From Odontesthes bonariensis (Eukaryota; Chordata; Actinopteri; Atheriniformes; Atherinopsidae), in assembly GCF_027942865.1 (NCBI RefSeq), contig NC_134515.1:8609339-8673338 (forward strand): DNA of 64,000 bases, read 5' to 3'. The position numbers and the translations under genes were made by a program. Under the pieces are notes generated by a model that was given only the letters and a program-made list of their open reading frames with translations, was not told the origin of the DNA and did not search any database. Shown here piece after piece: positions 13,501-25,500 of the stretch. The stretch's first letter is position 1; each line of letters starts with the position of its first letter.

Positions 13501-16500
13501 TGTCAATACATAGAATATTTTATAGTTTGTAAAAACCATATGAAAAATCTAATCTACACTGGTATCACCTATAGTGCTACAACTACTTCTACAACTATTG
13601 GTACCTACATTACAAAAAAAAAAAACGTCTGATTTGAAGACTTTGAAGCCGATTTACTGTCCTGGACAAATTCACATGTTGAAAATCAGAAATAGCCGCT
13701 ATGGGAGCATCCAGTGGACTCATTCAACACAAGCCTTAAGCATAACAATGATTTTGTTCAGATGGAATATTAAAGATGAACTCTGTGGAGCTCAGATCAA
13801 AGACCCATTTTGATTTGATCAATAAACTCCCCTGTGAGTGTCATAGGACCTTAAATGAATTTACGCAAATGGAAAATCCTCATTCTTTACACTTTCTCCT
13901 CTTGCTGGTGTTGTACAACACCTGTGAGTCCTCCTCACATTAACTACAGCCCAAGCCCAACAGTTAGGACTGTAGGACGTGATCTCAAAGCTTTAAGTTA
14001 ATTACTTATTTACATCCTTTCTGCCTCTGATGGGGAAACCCCTGTTATGTGCACATTCAACAGGGCCAGGTGCAAAAATCCCTTCGTGCACCCTCTTCAG
14101 GTGATAAATTACCACGAGCACTGGACAGTAAAACGCCAACAGTAATAAAATCATGCCAGGTGGAATGTCATGGTATACCTGGTCCTTTGTGTACTACTTA
14201 GACCCTCCAGAAAAACGCGGGCATAAATCCTTGATCTTGCGGGCTAAAATCCTGGATTTTGCGATTGAATATGCGGGTTTTTTTTAATGATTTTATGCCG
14301 TGAAATTGCGAGAAGTTGCGGAAACTTGCGAATTATGCAAAAACTTAACTAATGATAAACAAGCATACTGGAACCAAGTTACTTCACAGAAAGTTTTTTT
14401 ATTTTAACAACTTGAGCAGTTTAAAAAAAAAAAACATGGCTTAAACATTCCTGAGTCACAGTAAAATATAAAATAAATGCTTCCTGCTTTGTACAAGTGA
14501 GGTAGAGCAGACCATCTGTTATACTACAATATTTTCAAATACAAAAATAAAGTGCAATCTGACCATTGAATGGTTCAATAAACGTAAGTAACACAATACT
14601 GTATACTGTATATAAGTGAAGATAATCTACCAATGGTTTATTATTGGCTTTATAACCATTTAATTGTTAACAAAAAATGGAGACCATGTGGACATAATCC
14701 TATTGATAGGAGTATCAATGTGTTCTTAAAGTAAATAAGTCATTTGATCATGTGGTAAAAAGCAGCTCCATAACCTCAGAAATTACCTAAAACTTCACTG
14801 TGTGTCTGTAAAATAAATACATTCCTGACTAAAAATAGATACCACTGTTGCTCCACATCTGGCAGCTGTTTGCTAACAAGCTAAAATATGATGGAAGATT
14901 AACACAAATATTGACGAGTCATGTGCTCAGCAGATTGACTCAGTGATATCTGCTACAGAGTCACAAACATGTATGAGAAGCTGGCTACTAATAACTAGTA
15001 TAAAACTTTAGAGAGGGTTTTTGTTATTGATTTTATACTCAACTTTTTATGTGCGGGAGTAAGATTATTCTTAAATAAATATCGAGTTAATCTAATTTTA
15101 ACTGCATAAAAAAACAACATTTTTATTGTCCAATAACTTTATGCTTTTGCTTCTTTGGGTACTTTTACTCTAAATTATCATTCAGGCACAGTTTGATAGT
15201 CTTATGGTAAGATAATGACCACTTACAACAAACTAACATAATAGCAGCCCTTTAAACTGGCATTGTGGGAACATATTCCCTGTGGTTTGGCCTCATAAAA
15301 TCATGGTTGAATAAATCCTGAAATGGTAGTGGTTTAATTCCCATCCCGGACGTAATAACAGCTCCCTGGAGGAGAGTGTAGTCAGAATGCCTCGAGGTAT
15401 TGCTGAGAGAGAGAGTAAATGTTACATGATAAGTGGTTATGCAATACATAAGTCCATAATGAATATGGCCATTACTTCATCTCCACCTCAGTTCACTTTC
15501 TCTGAAATGACAGGTCATGTGTTTGTATAAGTAACATAGCTTTTAATCTATTACGAGACTTGAAGAGTTCAAAATGTACCGATTTATGAGTCGATATACC
15601 CTACTGGAGCTTTCTGTGGCACAAATTTACTTTTTTAAAATCTGCATCTCATAAAGATTCTAAAGAAATCAGTCTATCGTGGTGTTTTCTTGAGCATTTG
15701 TCCCTATTTCTTCTCCCAAGATGAGCGTTTTCCATCCGATGCCACGGTTGAGTTTGTCTTCTCCTCTGGACCTGAGAAGATTAAAGGTTGGTTTGCCCAA
15801 CTTCAGACTCTGATGTTTAGTTTGATTTTTCTTTAAAACACAATCACGAATGTCAAAAACTCTAAAAAGATAATTTAAAATGTCTCTATGCTCATGGTAT
15901 AATCATACTGACTTGAGAAACACCGATGTGTTCTGGCCTCTGTCTTCAGGGACAACAGATTTAATGGAGTCTAAGGTCTTTCTCTAGTGCAGTGTTTCTC
16001 AATTCCGGTCCTCAAGTACCACTGCCCTGCATGTTTTCGATGTTTCCCTCCTCCAGCACACCTGATTCAAATGATCAACTCAGTGCAGTGGCCTGATCAG
16101 GAGCCATTCATTTGAATCAGGTGTGCTGGAGGAGGGAAACATCGACAACATGCAGGGCAGTGGTACTTGAGGACCAGAATTGAGAAACACTGCTCTAGTG
16201 GAAATCCTCTTGTTGGAATCTATTAGTAATAATCCTCCCATAGAAACCTTAAAAATAGATGCAAAATTCAACAGGAGATAGCAGTAAAATCTTACTCCTG
16301 ATTCAGGCCTGGATATATTGTGGCCGGTAGTTTAAGTACCAGAAAAGCCTCCATTTGGCTGAGTTTAGGAAACTTTTGGGGTAATTGCTGTCGATATGTT
16401 CCAATCCTCATCTATGATCACAAGCTCTGGGTAGTGACTGAAAATGAGCTTCCTTCGAAGAGTCGCTGGGTTCACCCGTAGGGTTAGAGTAGGGGTTGGG

Positions 16501-19500
16501 TCATCTGGAAGGGGCTCAGAGTAGCGTTCCTGCGCCTCTGCATTGAAAGGTGCCAGTTATGGTAGTTTGGGCATTTATTTAGGATGCCTTCTGGATGCTT
16601 CCCAGGTTATGTGTTTTGGACACGTCCCACCAGGAAGAGTCCTCGGGGCAGACCCAGGACTGGGGAGACTAAAGGCTCTAGCATGGTTGCCGCGTCTGCT
16701 AGCGCGAGCGGTGTTGATGACGTCACGATTTCGTGCCCGCCATGTATAGTGGCGCAAGCAGCGCAAGTCGATGCGCCAGTCGTTGCAATTTTCTCCGTCA
16801 CAGAGGTTGCGCTGCTGCGTTAAGGTTACCGTTACTCTACAACGAAGAAAGTGGAGAAGAAAACAATGCCGCTGTCAAGAGCAAGAATACTGTAATTAAT
16901 GATACTGCTGCAGTATTCGATCATTTTAATTTTTTAATTCAGTTAAAAGAGGTGAAGGTCTGAAGCCCCCGGCATCACCACTTTTTGAGTCTCTGCCCTC
17001 TTCTTTGCCTTCACGTATCTGTCCCGTAGCTTCTTCCACACATTCTTACAGAACTCTCCCTCTTTCCCCAAAGTTCTGCCCATCTCTGTGCACCAGTTTT
17101 GGGAGTTTACGTGGTCCCTGTGCTGTTTCACTGCAGTTTCGTACAGCTGCCTGTACAAACGCACCTCCTGACTGAGCCGGTCTCACATCGGTCCATCCGG
17201 TTCGTTGTTCTCGGCGCAGCCAATTTACAAAAATCGACTGGTGCACGACAACGCGCTGCGCCGTCTTTTCAAGGCAAGCGCCATGCCTAAAACGTCATTT
17301 TGATGTCACGGTTCGCCACCGCCGTGACAGACGCGGCAACCATGCTAGCGCCTTTAATCTCTCAGTTGGCTTGGGAATGACTTGAGGTCACCTCGAATGT
17401 AAAAGGTAACTGGGTAGACGGAGGTCAAGGGATCTATGCTTAGACTGTTGTCCCTACAACCTGGACCCGGATAAGCACCAGAAAATGGATGGACAAATAG
17501 AGTAACTGTTATTTCTCTATTGCTTTGGGCCAAAAATAACGCCATCTCTTGCTGCATTTGTGCTCTTGTATCCATTTTTTGAGTTTTCTATGGGAGGAGT
17601 ACTTGGAAAATTACAATACAGGTAGAGGATTCCTATTGTTGGAAATCCACCAACTGGGAACTAAGTCAGTGTGACTATGCCATGAAAATACATGTGCTCA
17701 ACTGGTCTTTTAACATATGCTTAAAAAGATTAGTCAGGTTAATAAAGGAAAGAGATGAAAATTAAATCTTTTCTCAGGCCGCGAATACCAGAAGAACGAC
17801 CCAGCTGTCACAGTTGACTACAACACTGCTGATCCAGTGGTTCGCTGGGATTCCTATGAGAACTTTAACCAACGATACCAGGACAGCCTGGAGGGTAAGT
17901 GTTGTATTTATACCATCTTAGTAGAGAATAAGGCCACCATTTCTAATACTTCTAGACATCTGGAGTTGAGTAGGCAGAAAAGGGCATTGAAGTACAACAC
18001 CTGTTGAATTAGGTCTATTATTGGCTACCTTTTTTGTTTCAGATATAGCCCACACCAGAGGTCCTGTCGATGGCAGTCTCTACGCTCAGATAAAGAAGCG
18101 CAGAGGTGCTGGCTCCGGTTCTCTCAGCTCAACCAATGGCAGCAACCCTAGTGGAGCCCTTGCAAAAGATAGGCCCGATCATCTTACCACTCAAGGATCT
18201 GACTCCGCCCTATCGGCCCATTCCCTCCATTTGAACCAATCATCTATCCATCCTGACCACCAGGAGGAGCCTGTTCGTCCACCTCCCCCAACCAGGCAAG
18301 AAAGGGAGGAGCTTGAACGTCTTCTCGGAGGCATTGAAGGAAACCGAGATGGAGAGCGGGAGACTGCCATATTGGATGATGGAGATTCTCTGCCCTCTGA
18401 GAGAACCGCGACGCTGAGGCTCAGCCGGTCATGTTCCTGCCGGGATGGTTACCGGTCCCAACGCTGTGCCGAACCCGGCTGTGACCGTACCCTCCTGATG
18501 CCGAACGGCTACTGCCTCGATCGGGCGCCCGGCACCAATGGACACCACGGAGCAACCCCTTCTGCGAGCCCCAACTCAGGCGCTCCTCCATCCCACATGG
18601 ATCTGTGCCAACATTACAGCCCCCACTCCCACCAATCCCTCCCACCTCCGGATCTGGTTTGGGACCGTCAGGGCGGCCCGCCTCACTTCCTTCACCGCTC
18701 CTGCTCGGACTCACCCTCATCTAGACATATTTGTCCGTACCCATCCCCAGACCTGACCCCTCACCCACACAATCACCCACATCACCACCCCATTTCTCCC
18801 CCGGGTCGCCTCTGCTGCCGTGAAGACGACTACGCACCCTACCACCATGCTCCTCCACCTCACAGCCACCACCATGCCCATCCACACCACCCTAAACCCT
18901 CCACCAGCCCCACCTATCATGATATAATGCTGATGGATGGTCTGCCGCCCCCTGGCTGCCCTTGTCGGGACTGCAGCATCAGGAGAGAAGACTCTGTGGC
19001 TTATCACACCCTGAGGCTGGACCGCGGTGACAGTTTCCACTGGGACAGAGAGGCGGAGCTTCAGCAGAGGGAGGCGGGGCTTCGGAGAGCCAGGGATGCC
19101 GAATTACCTAGAGGGTCAGAGCTCCACTGGGAGAGGGATCCTGGGCTCAGACGAGGCAGAGAACTGTCCCTCCACTGGGAACGAGACAGGGAGGCTGAGC
19201 TGCAATGGGAAAGGGACAGGGAGGCTGAATATTGGCACCGGAGAGCCACCGTGGCCTCCTACGGCCCACAAGGGCACGATCTTCCAGCCTTCACCTTTGA
19301 CCCGTTACCTGCAGGTCATCCAGCTTATCCAGAAGCATCGAGGTCCCACGCTCATTCCCACCTGGATCTGAAGTACAGCAGCAGCAGCAGCGGGTACCAA
19401 ACGCCGCGTCAGGTGTGCCCCTGCTCCCCGTACCAGCCCTCACCGTCTGAAAGCAGGGGCTATGCCTCAGGCTACCAGTCCGAGTCCACATCCCCTCTGC

Positions 19501-22500
19501 CTCCTGCTTCCTCCATGACGGGGCCCTGCAGCCATAGCAACGGGCCAGCAGACCATAACCACCATCACCACCATCCAGACTCACAGCAGTCATACAGCTC
19601 TGACTCACATACTGGTGAGTCACATTAAACGGAGACACTCAGTAATGTGTTTTCATTTAACGGGAGGGAATAAATTATCCGTAATCAGCAACAGCACGCT
19701 CTGAAAATTGCTCTTCAGCAAGACGTAATCCTTACACATTCCTCACAAACTGTTTCTTGTTGCCTTCGCTGAATTTTTACAGAGCGCTTACATAAGTATC
19801 ATCTCGGGACATGTGACCCCAGCTGCTGTTTACCCTCTAAATGTTTTTCATTGTTCTTTTCTGCTCTCAGATGGCCTTCGAAGTTCTGGTGAAAGCGTTG
19901 GTTGGAGGGATCACATCACCCACGGCTCCTTTAAGAGGGTCCACAGAGATGGTCACGTTGACTGCTCCACGCCATCCGACATGTCTGGACCGCCCACTCC
20001 CGTGCGCACCAGCAGCCCTTTACGCACACGGGAGAGGTAATCCACATTTCGTCTTTTACTCAGAGGGTTAAGAGTTGGTTATTCTATGCCAAATAACATC
20101 CAGGCCGCAGGCCTTTGTTGTGATTTGGGATCCTGATTTTAACATTTGATACTCATCTGGATACAATGTTATTGTTGCTTCCGTTGAGCCGACACATGAT
20201 TGGATCTCAACATGTAATTATGCCATCAATAAGTGTCTTTCATTTTTCTTTTGGGGAGGACAGTCTCTTGCCTTAATTTCACACATTGAGGGGAAAAAAA
20301 GTTGTGAGCTTTTTTATCTTAAGGGTTTGATCATGTAAGCAAGAAATTTGATTATTACAAAATCCCGACCACCTGATCTTATTTGATTCTTGGTGTATTT
20401 ACACATAATGAGCTAGTGTTTTTCTGTCTCTGAAAGTGATAATAACCATATCTGTCCATTAAAGCCCCAGTCCAGGAGGAAGAGAGTATGAAATCCGGAC
20501 CACAGACATTATCGGCAGTGACTATGAGGCTTCCCCTCCACAGGACGTACATTATCGGGGTAATAATATTGTCCAGGAACCTCCAGGAAGCCCAAAAGGC
20601 AGCACCGAGCAGTCATCCATTCCACTCACCAAAGATCCCACATCTGTACAAACAGAATCGCCCAACCACTGCACTGCACCAACAGACCCGTCCTCTACCC
20701 ACCGCCAACAGCAGCACTGCAGCCCAGAGCAGCCCTTAGCGACTTCTTATGACTCTACAACACCAACCACATCAGACCAGGAGCACCGCCAGGTTCCCTC
20801 CTCCCCCGTCCATGCCTCACGTGCTCCAGATACGCATCCCCAGCCTGGCCCTCTCAATCCCCCGACTCTCTGTCCGTCAGAAGCTGCCGCTCTGCCATCC
20901 ACCGCGGTGCAGGCGGTGTCCCAGCCTCAGAGCCAGACCCAAACCCAAGCCAATGGCTCTGCAGGACCGACTTCAGCACAGGTTAACGGATCTTCTCCAA
21001 TGTCAAAGCCCCAACCAGAAGTCCCCAAACCCACCACCTCAAACCCCACATCTGCTGCTGCACCATCATCCCCACAGCGTGCGCCCAGCAGCATGGAGGG
21101 CTCCCCGGTCTCAGACACCCCTGTTCCCGGCTTCGCCACCCTGGGTAGGAGGCTGATGCTGAGCGGAGCGGACCCCCACCACCCAAATCACACGCAGCAC
21201 CATGGACCCCCACATCACCACTACCAAACCATGGACAACAGTGCCGCTTTGGACTCTAACAAGAGGCACTGCTATTCTGGCCATGCCCCACAGCACCATC
21301 CGACCTCCTTCTCCAACTACTCCACCATCTCCATCCCCCTCCCTTACCCACAGCCACCTTTGCCAGAGAAACGGCACCATCCCGTCCAGTCAGGATCCTC
21401 CAACGATGGGATGAGGCCCGCCGCGGGCCACGTGCCCCACTCAACCACCAGCACCACCCAGCATCAACACCATGTCACATTTTCACCCACTGTGGGAGAA
21501 ATAGCACCCCCTGCAGGCCAAAACGATGAAGTGGCACCCGTGGAGGCCGAGACCGCAAACAGGGTCAGTGTAAAGTTTGTCCAGGACAGCTCCAGGTTCT
21601 GGTACAAGCCCGGCATCTCCAGAGAGCAAGGTAAGCTCTTCATTTCCCTTTTTCTAACAGTCTTGTCAAAACTAAGGCAAGTTCCTAACATTTAGTTGTG
21701 CTCGGGGGCAGCAATCGCAGCTCTGAAGGAAAGAGAGCCGGGAACCTTCTTGATCAGGGACAGTAACTCTTTCCAGGGGGCTTACGGCCTGGCCCTGAAG
21801 GTGGCTACACCTCCTCCCAATGTCAACAACCACAACAGCAAGGGTAAAAATGACAGTCTGTGTAGCTTTTAATATTCCTTTTCTCTCGTTTCGTGAATTA
21901 TTTGGGTTCTCTGTTCAAGCAAAACAATGATATTTGCAAATCTCTGCTCATTACAGTGAGTGATCCTCTGGAACAGCTGGTGAGACATTTCCTGATAGAA
22001 ACAGGCCCTCGAGGAGTCAAGATCAAAGGATGTCAGAATGAGCCCTACTTTGGTAAGTTTTCCTGGCCGTGTCTGTGCTTTAAATAACATGTTTTTCCAT
22101 CCCTGTGCCCTCATTGACGCCAATCTTCTTAGATTTAGGTTTAGTCTTAAAATCATTATGAACTGTGTGCTTACGACAAGAATCAAATCTGAAAATCCCC
22201 TCAGAGAATGTCAGCACAAACGAGGATTAAGGAATCACTATGGGCCAAAAGAGAGAGGCAAACTTTTTAGGAGTCAAATTAGAAGCCAGGCAACACCAAT
22301 TACTCCAAATGAATAGTAGCCAAGCCAAAACTGCTGCTTGGCAGTAGGAAGAGACAGAAATGTGGCTGATGTTGCAAAGAAACATCTGGCAGTTAGCTCC
22401 TCACATATGACTTACTTTGCTGAGAGATAAGATCATTTCTACATCAAAGTAAACTTTGTGGTTTTCTGCTTTAGTCACACTTTAGATCAAAACTGATACC

Positions 22501-25500
22501 TGAAGTCTGTTTTATGAATGAGGCCCCAGGTCTGAGGCCCTTTATGGTAGATTGTTGTTATCTTGGGAACATGAGGCATTGATCCTGTCATCTGTGTCCA
22601 CAGGGAGTCTTTCAGCACTCGTCTACCAGCACTCCATCACGCCAATCTCTTTGCCCTGCGCTCTTAAAATCCCTGAAAAAGGTCAGTACTACTCAGTGTT
22701 AAGAGGCTGCACTGTGATATCTGCATTACAGCATCCAAAATCGTATTTTTTTCATCAGTTTATCCATAACAAAGTGGTTCCTCTAATCCTTATATGAAAA
22801 GCATGTACAGTAAATTATAAGATTAGACTGATTCTTTATCTCCGCGTTGTCAGATCTTATAGGGGAAGTGCCGGAGGTCCAACCGGTCAGTAACATCAGC
22901 ACAGCTGCTGACCTGCTGAAACAAGGAGCAGGTGAGTCCTTCATCTGGCAGGCGAAATCCCACTTGCCCCTTTCCAACCAGGAGCTGGTTCTGGGCTGGT
23001 TCAACTTCTACGAACCGCTCTGTTTTTCCTCAGCCAGAGAGCCACAACAGAACCGAGCCTTTAATCAACTTTAACCTCTTAAGCGCCACCAACAAGCCAC
23101 CACACGAAATGAAACGGGTCGAAAGTGCCACAAAACACATGAAATCTGCACTGCTTATGGTTGTAATTCGGTAGAAGAAGTAGTTGTCCCACTAGGAAAA
23201 TGGAGACATCTTTTCTTAAAATGTATTTTCTCTTGTGGCAAAAGAAATTTGGCGTCAAGTCTTCTTTGAAACAGGCATTTTATTAGTTTTTACCATTTCC
23301 ATTCGCCTTTTCTTATTTCTTATCTTCTAAAGGCAAAGGAAACCTGTTAATAAATCTGTAATATACAATGAAGTCCAACACTGATCAAGTGTTAATGTTT
23401 TCTTAATAGGAGCACACTGGACATACAACACGAATGTACAGGATTTATCAATATTACTACAAATATCTAGCCTGGCTGACGCGTCCACATCTCGATGAGA
23501 TGGTGGTCTGGGAACTAGGTGTACATTTTCTGGTATTTGAGACGTGGTTTACGAATGCCTAGAGCCGTTTATTGGGCGCTATGAATGTCTATCAAATGGC
23601 GTCTGGTTCTTCCCATGCTGCTTTGCGCGCGATTCATAGCCAATTGTATCACTTATACCAGATGACGTATGTAGAGCGACAGAAATTCAACGAGGAAGAA
23701 GAAGAACGTTGCTCTTTTTTAAAAGTAAACTTGCGTTCTAAGCTACTTAAAACACTTTCTAAGGCTACATCGAACGGTAATGTTGTGTCCGCTGCCATGT
23801 TGGATTAACACTCTACAAGCTTCGGTGTCGCGCATAGACGTCGTCATCGTCTTGCTCCCCCCCCGTTCTGTGATTGGTTCCCTAACTCTGGCAAAAATAA
23901 GGGCGGTGGTTTGCAGGCTGACTTTGCAGTGAGAATGAAATCGCGCGCAAAGCAGCATGGGAATTCCCAGGCCAACAAATATCAGTAAATGGATGGAAGT
24001 ATTTCAGCGATAAATTATTTTAATGTACAAAACTTGAACGTATTCATTAATTAGTATTCAGCTCTTTCTGTTCGTTTTTTTACTCAGCCTGTAACGTCCT
24101 CTTCCTGAACTCTGTGGAAACCGAGTCCCTGACCGGCCCCCAGGCCATCGCCAAGGCGACAGATGCCACATTGGGTCGTAACCCGCGTCCCGCAGCCACT
24201 GTGGTCCAGTTTAAGGTGACATCACAGGGCATCACGCTGACCGACAGCCAGCGCAGGTAAGGCGCGACTTTCATCACCTCTGCTCTGCGTTGGCTCGTGG
24301 TGAAATAAAAACGTAACTGTACCTCCTCACGTGTCTTTTTCTAAGGGTTTTCTTCAGGAGACATTACCCAGTAAACAGCGTAACCTTCAGCAGCATGGAC
24401 CCCAAGGACAGAAGGTGGGAAATTGGAGATATTTTTTGGCTCCCGAACCTAAAACTGTAGCTGTAACTGTAGCTGTATCCATGACTAACGAATCAGCAGC
24501 GTTAATACCGCACCCATGATCATTCCCTGCGCTCGTGGCCGCGAGCCCTTGCATGGAGGTCTGTGTTTGTCTGTGAATGTGGTCATTTTATCCGTGAGCA
24601 TGCTGGCTGAGGCTGCAGCTGCAGCGGCTTGTTTGGCAGCTCTGCCCGTGTACGTCTGAGTCCAGTTTCTGTCTCTTTGTCTCTTGGCTGTAGGTGGACT
24701 AACCCCGACAACACAACTGTTAAGTAAGTGCTACGTTAGGTTGTAATAATGGATGACATTAGAGCCTCTGCATGGCATCAGATTGCGTGAGAGAATGCAA
24801 CAATCATTCCAACAAACAAGATTTAACAATGAACTATGGAAGTTTTTCTGTGCCATCAGAGATTGAATACGAATTTCTAATATTGAATTTTTACAGCATC
24901 AAAATCAGACTTTGAATTTGAAAAACCAACAGTGTAAAAAAAAATAATTTCTAAAAACAAAAATCAATGGAAAAAGAACCAGACTCAACATCCTCAACTC
25001 AACTCAAACAGGGAGAAGCAATCGATCCCCGTCGCAATTCATCCAACGGCAGCCAATCAAGTTACGCTCCATTGGACAGATCAGCTCAATAGATATTTAG
25101 TAATATCTATTACTCAATTTTATTAACACAAATGGCAAATAAAGTAAACTCACTCACCGAAGCACCATCACCCGCGTTGGTGGACATGGCTGATCTGTCC
25201 AATGGAGCGTAACTTGATTGGCTGCCGTTGGATGAATTGAGACAGGGATCGATTGCTTCTCCCTGTTTACCCAGATGTTGAGTCTGGTTCTTTTTCCACT
25301 GAATTTATTTAAGTTGAATTCTTTTTTAGATGTTGAATTTTTTTTACACTGATTTTTGTTTTTAGAAATTGATTTTTGTTTTTACACTGTTGGTTTTTCA
25401 AATTCAAAGTCTGATTTTGATGCCGTAAAAATTCAATATTAGAAATTCATATTCAAACTCTGACGGCACAGAAAAACTTCCATAATGAGCCCTACGTAAC

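Noticed and set aside
16943-17290. MADF/Myb-like ORF as a host gene
   Set aside because: It lies between the inverted ends of a Harbinger-type element, so it is transposon cargo.
18421-19638. Several minus-strand and shifted ORFs over the large tns2 exon
   Set aside because: Shadows of the GC-rich tensin linker; the plus frame is fixed by flanking splice phases and tensin motifs.
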